This document shows, one piece after another, positions 4,596 to 10,212 of a DNA stretch of 10,212 nt. The translations under genes were made by a program, and so were the position numbers. The number at the start of each line of letters is the position of its first letter. Within the stretch, counting starts at the first letter, position 1. Source of the stretch: CAZONU01 sp965370045 (GTDB taxonomy: Bacteria; Planctomycetota; SZUA-567; JAKLDR01); the NCBI GenBank assembly GCA_965370045.1, contig CBDUSI010000141.1:1-10212 (forward strand). Reading direction: 5' to 3'. The notes beneath the pieces were generated by a model. That model did no database searches and was not told the origin of the DNA. It saw nothing but the letters and a program-made list of their open reading frames with translations.

Positions 4596-7270
4596 ATATC
4601 CTTGAGCTTGGCGAGTTCCTGCTGGGCTTCCAGCGGCGTGAGGCCCTCGGGGTCGAGTTCGAGCAGGCGCTCGACCGTCCGCGAGGGCGGCGGGCCAAAG
4701 AGTGTGGGCTGCTGGACCTTGCTCTCCCGCCTGCGGCGCTTGGCGGCAATTACCGGGTCGTCGCCCGCGCCGTACTCCCGACCCTCGAGGACGTCCAGCA
4801 CTTCGCGGGCGCGCTGCACGGCCTCCTCGGGCAGGCCGGCCAGCTTGGCCACGTGGATGCCGTAGCTCTTGGGCGCCGCGCCGGGCACGATGCGGTGCAC
4901 GAAGGTGATGCGGTCGCCCCATTCCTTCACCGCGACGTTGAGGTTCACGACGCGCGGGAAGGCCCCGGCCAGCTCGGTCAGCTCGTGGAAGTGGGTGGCG
5001 AACATGGTCCGCGGGCGCGCCCCGTGCTCGTGGAGGTACTCGGCGACGGCCCAGGCGGTGGCCAGCCCGTCGAAGGTGCTGGTCCCTCGGCCGACCTCGT
5101 CGAGGATTATCAGCGACCGCGCGGTGAGGTTGTTGAGGATGAAGGCCGTCTCGGTCATCTCCACCATGAAGGTGCTCTGCCCCCGGGAGATGTCGTCGGA
5201 GGGGCCCACCCGGGTGAAGATGCGGTCGGCCACGCCGATCTCGGCGCTCTCGGCGGGCACGAAAGAGCCCATCTGGGCCATGATCACCAGCAGCCCCGCC
5301 TGGCGGATGTAGGTGCTCTTCCCCGCCATGTTCGGGCCGGTGATGACCAGCAGCTGCTTCCTGGACCGGTCCACTTCGATGTCGTTGGGCACGCACTCGC
5401 CGCGGGCCAGCGCGGTTTCCAGCGTGGGGTGCCGGCCGTCGCGGATCTTTATCGCCTCACCCTCGGTGACGACGGGGCGCACGTAGCCGTGCCGGGCGGC
5501 GACCTCCGCCAGCGAGGCCAGGCAGTCCAGCTCGGCCAGCGCGCGGGCGGTCTCCTGAACTTCGGGGACGGCGGCGATGACTTCCTCCAGCAGTCCCGCG
5601 AAGATGGTCTTCTCCAGCTCGGCGATCTTTCCCTCGGCCTCCAGTATCTCCGCCTCGCGCGCGGCCAGCTCGTCGGTGGTGAAGCGCTCGGAGCCGGCCA
5701 GGGTCTGCCGCCGGCGGTAGTTCTCGGGCACCAGCTCGAGGTTTCGCTTGGTGACGTCGATGTAGTAGCCGAAGACCGCGTTGTAGCCGATCTTCAGCGA
5801 GGAGATGCCGGTGCGCTTCTTCTCGGAGCGCTCGAACTCGGCCATCCAGCGCTTGCCCCCCGAGTGCAGCTCGCGGAGCCTGTCCAGTTCGGCGTCGACG
5901 CCGGCGCGGACGACGCCGCCGGCGTCGATGCGCGCGGGGGCCTGGGGGTCGATGACCTGCGCGATGCGCTCGGCCGCCGCGATGCGCGCGGCCAGCGAGT
6001 CGGCCAGCGCCCGGAGCTTGGCGCCCGCGGCGGGTGCGAGGTCCCCGGCGATGCGCGGGGCGCGCGCCAGCCCCCCGGCCAGGGAAAGGAGATCGCGGGG
6101 TCCGGCCCGGCGGGCCGCGGCCCGCGACGAAAGGCGCTCGAGGTCGCGCACCTCGCCGAGCGTCTCGCGGACCGCCTCGCGCATCACGTTGCCGGCGGCC
6201 AGCTCGCCCACCGCGTCGAGCCGCGCGCGAATGGCCTCAACGTCCAGCAGCGGCCAGAGCAGCCAGCCGCGCAGCAGGCGCGCGCCCATGGGGGTCAGCG
6301 TGGCGTCCAGGCAGCCCAGCAGGCTGTGCTGCCTGGCGCCCTCGCGGCTGGTCTCGACCAGCTCGAGGTTGCGCACCGGCCAGCGGTCCAGGCCCAGGCA
6401 GTCGGCCTGGCCGCGCACCGAGAGCGCGCGCACGTGAGGCAGGTCCGCCTGGCGGTTGGCTTCGAGATATGAGAGCACCGCGCCGGCGGCCGACTGGGCC
6501 AGGGGCATCTTCTCGCAGCCGTAGGCCTCCAGGTTCTTGACCCCGAAGTGGGCCAGGAGGCGCGCTCGCGCGCGGGCCTTCTCGAACTCCTGGCGGGGCC
6601 ACTCGGTGACGGGAATCTCGCGCTCGGTGTCGGGGCCGTAGGCCGGGGCCTCTTCGTCGCCGGCGGCGCCGGCGGGGACCAGCAGCTCCGCGGGCGAGAG
6701 GCGGTGGAGTTCGTCGGGAAGTATCTCGCCGGGCAGTTCGGCGCAGGAGAACTCCCCGGTGGAGAGGTCCAGCGCGGCCAGGCCGACCGTGGCCCCCTCG
6801 CGGACCAGCGAGCACAGGAAGTTGTTGCGCCCGGACTTCAAGAGCTCCTCGGAGAGCATGGTCCCCGGGGTGATGACCCGGGTGATCTCCCGGCGGACCA
6901 GCTTCTTGCCCTTCTGGGGCGGCTCCATCTGGTCGCAGACCGCTACCTTGTGGCCATCGGCGATCAGCCGGGCGATGTAGCCCTCCGCGGCGTGGTGGGG
7001 CACCCCGGCCATGGGCACGGGATTCGGGCCCTTGTCCCGGCTGGTCAGGGTGATGCCCAGGGCGCGGCTGGCGGTGACCGCGTCCTCGAAGAACATCTCG
7101 TAGAAGTCGCCCATCCGGAAGAAGAGGATCTTGTCGGGGTGCTCGGCCTTGACGCGCAGGTACTGGCGCATCAGCGGCGTGTCCGGCGCTCCCGCCGTCG
7201 GCGACGGGGGCGCGCTGGATTTCGATTCGGGCCGGGGCTTGGCCGGTCGGGACTGGGGCTGGGCCTTCAC
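4580..7270 (-). CDS. mutS: DNA mismatch repair protein MutS
   Basis: The cytoplasmic mismatch-recognition ATPase that starts methyl-directed or general mismatch repair with MutL. The 896 residues hold the full domain order: N-terminal mismatch-binding domain (about 30-145) with the F-x-E wedge in GDFYEMF (F56, E58), connector (about 155-285), lever and clamp (about 300-600), and ATPase (about 600-830). The ATPase has Walker A GPNMAGKST (645-653), Walker B LIILDE (720-725) with the following GRGTSTFDG, and ATHFHEL with H760. QPTLF (854-858) in the tail is a plausible beta-clamp-binding peptide. The GTG start adds about 30 Pro/Lys/Ser-rich residues before the conserved DTPLMRQYLRVKA; an internal start at M34 would remove the conserved TP. 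AGGGA lies close upstream. The gene follows the SPOR lipoprotein by 30 bases, probably on the same transcript. Confidence 0.97.
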   Translation of the reverse strand: MKAQPQSRPAKPRPESKSSAPPSPTAGAPDTPLMRQYLRVKAEHPDKILFFRMGDFYEMFFEDAVTASRALGITLTSRDKGPNPVPMAGVPHHAAEGYIARLIADGHKVAVCDQMEPPQKGKKLVRREITRVITPGTMLSEELLKSGRNNFLCSLVREGATVGLAALDLSTGEFSCAELPGEILPDELHRLSPAELLVPAGAAGDEEAPAYGPDTEREIPVTEWPRQEFEKARARARLLAHFGVKNLEAYGCEKMPLAQSAAGAVLSYLEANRQADLPHVRALSVRGQADCLGLDRWPVRNLELVETSREGARQHSLLGCLDATLTPMGARLLRGWLLWPLLDVEAIRARLDAVGELAAGNVMREAVRETLGEVRDLERLSSRAAARRAGPRDLLSLAGGLARAPRIAGDLAPAAGAKLRALADSLAARIAAAERIAQVIDPQAPARIDAGGVVRAGVDAELDRLRELHSGGKRWMAEFERSEKKRTGISSLKIGYNAVFGYYIDVTKRNLELVPENYRRRQTLAGSERFTTDELAAREAEILEAEGKIAELEKTIFAGLLEEVIAAVPEVQETARALAELDCLASLAEVAARHGYVRPVVTEGEAIKIRDGRHPTLETALARGECVPNDIEVDRSRKQLLVITGPNMAGKSTYIRQAGLLVIMAQMGSFVPAESAEIGVADRIFTRVGPSDDISRGQSTFMVEMTETAFILNNLTARSLIILDEVGRGTSTFDGLATAWAVAEYLHEHGARPRTMFATHFHELTELAGAFPRVVNLNVAVKEWGDRITFVHRIVPGAAPKSYGIHVAKLAGLPEEAVQRAREVLDVLEGREYGAGDDPVIAAKRRRRESKVQQPTLFGPPPSRTVERLLELDPEGLTPLEAQQELAKLKDMAERE

Positions 7271-7300
7271 TTCCCTGACCGGCGAAATCGAGGCGGCCTG

Positions 7301-8164
7301 CTAGGGCCTCACCTCGAGCGAACGGAAACCGGCGCCCAGCATCTCCCGCTTGAGGGCGTGGGCCTCCTGGCGGCTGTCGAAGGTGCCCACCCGCACGGTG
7401 TAGACCATGCCGCTGCCTCCGGAGCGCCGCTCGAGCACCACCTTGCGGAAGCCCTTGGCGCGGACCTTCCTGGCCACGGTGTCGGCCTGGCTGCGGACCG
7501 TGAATATCCCGCCGACCAGCACGTAGAAAGTGGTCCTGGTGTGCTTGGGGCTGAACTTGGTGTGGCGGGACTTGACGTCGTCGATGAAGCGGCCCTTCTT
7601 GCCGTAGTCGACTAGGTAGAGGTCGAATATCTGGTCGGAGTCGCGGTACTGGCGCAGGCACCAGTAGGCGTTGCCCTCTCCGAAGAGCAGCTTCTGGCGG
7701 TCGACGAGGATGCCCCAGTTGCTGCCCTTGGGGAAGATGTAGGAGTTCTTCTCGAAGAGCTTGCGGGCCCGCCCGTAGTCGCGGGCCGCGCCCTTGTAGT
7801 CGCGGGTCTCCAGGCTGAGGTCCGCGCGGGCGGCCAGGGCGCGGACGTCCAGGCGGGTGTACTTGGGCGCGCGCAGCAGTTGGTTGTAGGCCCGCACCGC
7901 CTCGGAGAAATGCCCGGTGAGCTGCGCGCAGCGCGCGGCGTAGAAGCGCGCCTCCAGCGCCCACTTCTTGTCGTTCACCGACCGCGAGCTATTGACCACC
8001 TGGCGGAACTTGGCCCGGGCCTCGGGGAACTTCCGCACGAGGTAGAGCGCCTCGGCCTGCTTGTAGGTCGCCGACGGCTGGGTGATGCCCTTCGGGTCCT
8101 GGTAGACGCACCCGCTGGCCAGCACCGCCAGCGCGGCCAACGTCAATAGACTCTTGCCCTTCAT
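7301..8164 (-). CDS. TPR lipoprotein with C-terminal SPOR domain
   Basis: A probable envelope lipoprotein of 287 residues. The N-terminus is a lipoprotein signal ending in VLASGC, with Cys19 the lipidation site. Residues about 33-190 are helical TPR-like repeats (YKQAEALYLVRKFPEARAKF; then SEAVRAYNQLL; then DYKGAARDYGRARKLF). Residues about 211-285 are a SPOR domain, seen as FYVLVGGIFTVRSQADTVAR, then VYTVRVGTFDSRQEAHALKR and a final GFRSLEV strand. SPOR domains in general bind glycan strands lacking stem peptides, often at division sites, so a cell-wall or division role is inferred. The ATG at 8164 is chosen because it opens the signal peptide and has GGAG 8 bases upstream. The frame stays open further upstream, but that part overlaps the HEAT gene in another phase and is not coding. 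The preceding HEAT gene ends 59 bases upstream, and mutS follows. Confidence 0.88.
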   Translation of the reverse strand: MKGKSLLTLAALAVLASGCVYQDPKGITQPSATYKQAEALYLVRKFPEARAKFRQVVNSSRSVNDKKWALEARFYAARCAQLTGHFSEAVRAYNQLLRAPKYTRLDVRALAARADLSLETRDYKGAARDYGRARKLFEKNSYIFPKGSNWGILVDRQKLLFGEGNAYWCLRQYRDSDQIFDLYLVDYGKKGRFIDDVKSRHTKFSPKHTRTTFYVLVGGIFTVRSQADTVARKVRAKGFRKVVLERRSGGSGMVYTVRVGTFDSRQEAHALKREMLGAGFRSLEVRP

Positions 8165-8223
8165 GGAACTCTCCCCTTCTCCCCCTCCGGTTGCTGTCCC
8201 GGCCCCCGCGCCTCGTCTGGGGC

Positions 8224-9507
8224 CTACAGCTTGCTCTTGTTCTTCTTGAACCACTCCCGCCACTTCTTGGCGTCGGCGCCCTGGTCGGTGTTGGTGATCA
8301 GCTTCAGGCTGTTGTGGGCGTCCCGGGACACCGCTTTGTCGGTGGCCATCGCCTTGATGAGGTCGTCCACCGCCGCGACGCGGTCGTACTTCTTGCTGAG
8401 CATCAGGCCCAGGGACTGGATCGCCGCCTTGACGGCCTTGTTGACGCCCGGTGGCTCCTTCTGGCATATCTTGATCAGCAGCAGCGCTACCTGCTGGCCG
8501 GTGGCCGCGTCCGCCTTGGACATGGGGTGGAAGTACTCGCCCAGCGCGGAGGCGATCATGGCGCGCACGTTGAGGTAGCCCCTCGCGTTGGGCGTGTTCA
8601 GGAAGGTGTCGTAGGCTGTCTTGAGGGCGGCCACCGAGGCCTTCTCGGGCACCTGGGCCAGGATCTCGACCACCGCGACGGCCAGGTCCGGGTCGCGGGT
8701 CTTGTTCAGCACCGCGACCAGCGGTCCCGAAATCCGGCTGACGGGGATGCCCGTCTTCAAGGTGCTGACCAGCGCCTGCATGGCCGCGATGCGGATCTTG
8801 ACCGGGACCTTCTCGTTGCTGACGATGGCCACCAGTTGGGTGACCACGTCGTTGAGATGGCCGGTCCGGGACGTCTTGGCCAGGAGGTCCTTGAGGGCCA
8901 GCAGCGCGGCGGCCTTGACCTGGTCGTTCGGGTGCTGGAGCGCGGCGACGACCTCCGGCAGGGCCTTGGAGTAGCCGGTGCGCCCCAGGGTGCGCAGCAC
9001 CGCGGCGACCAGCGCGGGCTGGTCGCTGCGCGCCTTGGCGATGCGCATCATCGCCCCGAAGGCCATGCGGTGGCCCACCGCGTCGGCGTCCAGGAAGCCA
9101 CTCATAGCCTCGACGATCTTGAGCCGGACGTACAGCGACTCCTTGACGCTGTCCTGCATTCGCGCGACCAGCGGTCGCAACGCCTTGTCGGTGAAGGTCG
9201 GCACGAAGCGGATGAGCCGGGCCAGGGCCTCGGCCGCGGCGCCGCGCACCCGCGGGTTGTTGTCGTTGTCCTTGAGGATGCTCAGGAGGAGATCGAGAAC
9301 GCTGAAGCGCGCCAGGCGCGCCTCGTCGCTGATGGCCCCCAACTTGCGGATGGCCTCCAGCCGCTTCCCGGTCAGGCCGGCGGAGGCCTGGGCTATGAGC
9401 TCCGGGATCTGGTCCCGGTCTTCGACCTTGCCGGCGGTGCCCGCCCGGGCGGCCAGGCCCAGCCCGGCAATCAGTGCCGCGGTAAGTACGATGGAACGTA
9501 GTATCAT
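8224..9507 (-). CDS. Secreted HEAT-repeat protein
   Basis: An exported scaffold or binding protein of unknown partner, 427 residues. A signal peptide (basic Arg4, hydrophobic 5-19, likely cut after A-R-A at 20-22) is followed by alpha-helical HEAT/armadillo-type repeats through about residue 405. Typical repeat helices are VRGAAAEALARLIRF (87-101), QVKAAALLALKDLLA (196-210) and VKIRIAAMQALVSTLK (236-251). The tail SLKLITNTDQGADAKKW, then REWF (400-420), resembles a degenerate form of the tail often seen on planctomycete HEAT proteins (ITG-x-D-x-G, then W-x-x-W). The ATG has GGAGGG 7 bases upstream. It is the first gene of the HEAT-SPOR-mutS cluster, and a candidate promoter lies about 175 bases further upstream. 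HEAT repeats mediate protein contacts and do not by themselves reveal a function. Confidence 0.88.
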   Translation of the reverse strand: MILRSIVLTAALIAGLGLAARAGTAGKVEDRDQIPELIAQASAGLTGKRLEAIRKLGAISDEARLARFSVLDLLLSILKDNDNNPRVRGAAAEALARLIRFVPTFTDKALRPLVARMQDSVKESLYVRLKIVEAMSGFLDADAVGHRMAFGAMMRIAKARSDQPALVAAVLRTLGRTGYSKALPEVVAALQHPNDQVKAAALLALKDLLAKTSRTGHLNDVVTQLVAIVSNEKVPVKIRIAAMQALVSTLKTGIPVSRISGPLVAVLNKTRDPDLAVAVVEILAQVPEKASVAALKTAYDTFLNTPNARGYLNVRAMIASALGEYFHPMSKADAATGQQVALLLIKICQKEPPGVNKAVKAAIQSLGLMLSKKYDRVAAVDDLIKAMATDKAVSRDAHNSLKLITNTDQGADAKKWREWFKKNKSKL

Positions 9508-9598
9508 GGCTGCGCCCTCCCCGTTTGCGCTGCCGCCGGCGTAGGACCCCTGTTCCGGCCCGTTCGCTGCGTGGCGGCTTCCGCGCGGGAGGCGCGGC

Positions 9599-9619
9599 GC
9601 GGGTCGCCTTTCGACCCGC
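9599..9619 (-). promoter_or_regulatory. Hairpin in the predicted leader of the HEAT-SPOR-mutS transcript
   Basis: GCGGGTCG (9599-9606) and CGACCCGC (9612-9619) form a perfect 8-bp stem with a 5-base loop, read as AAAGG on the minus strand. It lies about 90 bases before the HEAT gene start. No T-tract follows, so it looks more like a leader structure than a terminator. It matches no riboswitch class that could be recognised. Confidence 0.4.
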
Positions 9620-9682
9620 CGGGCGCACCTCCGGCCGACTCCACACAGTAGGGACGGTTAAAGGAGCCGGCCTTCACGAAAA

Positions 9683-9710
9683 AATCTAATCCGCCGGGGG
9701 CCGGAGTCAA
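9683..9710 (-). promoter_or_regulatory. Predicted sigma70-type promoter of the HEAT-SPOR-mutS cluster
   Basis: On the minus strand, TTGACT (9710-9705) and TAGATT (9688-9683) are 16 bases apart in a short AT-rich island (five and four of six consensus bases). Transcription from here would give a leader of about 170 bases before the HEAT gene ATG. Confidence 0.45.
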
Positions 9711-10006
9711 GTGGAAAAGGTTCCGCGGGGCGAAGATGCGACGCGTATCAAGCCTCGCCGCCGCCTCATTTCAGGCGTCTGGAGGTGCCCTGCGCGCCTC
9801 TCCGGCGCTCTGCGAGCCGCGCGGTCGCCCGCCGGTCTGTCCAGGTTCGCGCCCTTTCGACGGGGGACTTGTACACAGGACCGACAGGCGAGCCGGGTCG
9901 AGATCGGGGTTTGACCACAAGCCGCCTTATTGGGCCTCTTAGAAAACCCGATTCCGACGCGATTGGACCGTCCGGCGGCATCCGAGTTGCGTTAAGTATT
10001 GCGGCA
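9711..10006. other. Intergenic region without recognised genes
   Basis: Several short frames are open here, but they have no Shine-Dalgarno site, no consistent third-position GC bias and no recognisable protein, so none is called. The notable structure is an imperfect inverted repeat, ATCGGGGTTT (9903-9912) with AAACCCGAT (9944-9952): nine pairs with one bulged G around a 31-base loop. It may be part of the leader of the gene at 10025. No tRNA, and no convincing plus-strand -10/-35 pair with normal spacing, was found. Confidence 0.5.
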
Positions 10007-10024
10007 AGGGGAGAAGCCCGGACG

Positions 10025-10212
10025 ATGAGCATCACCGAGTTCGAGGAGCTCTTGGGGCGCGTGGCTCGCAGGCTGCGTCTGCGCGGAGCCACGGCGGCGG
10101 CCTTGGGACCGGCCGCGGTGCTGCTGGGCGCCGGGTTACTGACCATCGCGGGGCTCAAGCTCTGGGCGCCGGCCGGCGCGTACCTCCGCGTCTGGCCGGG
10201 GACCGACTCCGC
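10025..10212 (+). CDS. N-terminus of a membrane protein (runs off the window)
   Basis: The first 62 codons of an unrecognised gene that continues past the window edge. The protein begins MSITEFEELLGRVARRLRLR, an amphipathic, arginine-rich cytoplasmic start. A hydrophobic segment of about 25 residues follows (GPAAVLLGAGLLTIAGLKLW), probably the first membrane helix. AGGGGAG (10007-10013) lies 11 bases before the ATG, and third-position GC is high, so the start is credible. It diverges from the HEAT-SPOR-mutS cluster across about 0.5 kb. A membrane protein with an N-terminal helix pair, as in DUF4175-like proteins, is one possibility, but too little is visible to name it. Confidence 0.65.
   Translation, partial: MSITEFEELLGRVARRLRLRGATAAALGPAAVLLGAGLLTIAGLKLWAPAGAYLRVWPGTDS

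Noticed and set aside
4319..6472. Long plus-strand open frame opposite mutS (717 codons)
   Set aside because: It lies antisense to a complete MutS with all catalytic motifs. High GC keeps reverse frames open, and the product is low-complexity Gly/Ala/Arg/His-rich with no domain.
7268..7303. Readthrough of the SPOR gene TAG into mutS
   Set aside because: The two genes are in the same frame, with TAG-CAG and ten open codons between them, so a fusion is formally possible. Same-frame spacing occurs by chance one time in three, and mutS has its own GTG with a nearby AGGGA.
8191..9501. Plus-strand open frame opposite the HEAT gene (436 codons)
   Set aside because: Its length mirrors the HEAT gene, and the Leu/Gly/Asp/Arg-rich product is what antisense of a helical repeat gene gives.
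8165..9646. A 781-residue form of the SPOR protein starting at 9646
   Set aside because: The extra part overlaps the HEAT gene in another phase and is Arg/Gly/Pro-rich. The lipoprotein signal and Shine-Dalgarno site fix the start at 8164.
9711..9942. Small overlapping plus-strand frames at 9711-9914 and 9736-9942
   Set aside because: No ribosome site, arginine-rich translation without coding bias, and one overlaps the predicted promoter of the opposite cluster.
9911..9944. Plus-strand promoter using TTGACC at 9911-9916
   Set aside because: The nearest AT-rich -10 candidate (TTAGAA, 9939-9944) is 22 bases away, too far for a normal sigma70 promoter.

Overview
This is a GC-rich bacterial chromosomal window, with third codon positions strongly biased to G or C. 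It most resembles an uncultured planctomycete-type bacterium. The clues are a periplasmic HEAT-repeat protein ending in a W-x-x-W/F tail, an OB-like lipoprotein domain with a GRFLKRW motif, a D-lyxose-family cupin isomerase, and CCAAGAC-type intergenic repeats. This assignment is inference, because there is no rRNA or other taxonomic marker.

Layout. (1) At 1-1109 an unrecognised plus-strand gene encodes two diverged copies of one HTH-like unit. The two units are separated by a hairpin-rich linker. The gene lies within nested inverted CCAAGAC repeats and is partly made of them; this is the least ordinary part of the window. (2) A minus-strand operon at 3791-1122 encodes a methenyl-THF cyclohydrolase/cyclodeaminase (fchA-like), a lipoprotein that overlaps it by ATGA, and an M20 metallopeptidase. 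(3) At 4029-4571 a D-lyxose/D-mannose-family cupin sugar isomerase is transcribed divergently from fchA. It converges on mutS with only 8 bases between the stop codons. (4) A minus-strand cluster at 9507-4580 encodes a secreted HEAT-repeat protein, a TPR-plus-SPOR lipoprotein and MutS. A candidate promoter lies upstream at 9683-9710. (5) A noncoding region at 9508-10024 of about 0.5 kb separates this cluster from the start of a plus-strand membrane protein that runs off the window.

How the genes may work together. fchA supplies one-carbon folate interconversion, and the M20 enzyme probably hydrolyses an N-acyl amino acid or small peptide. The lipoprotein between them has OB-like and ExbD-like parts and no known job. 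HEAT and SPOR proteins are envelope proteins, while MutS is a cytoplasmic mismatch-repair ATPase, so that grouping probably reflects shared transcription rather than one pathway. No tRNA, rRNA, CRISPR array, transposase or complete insertion sequence was seen.
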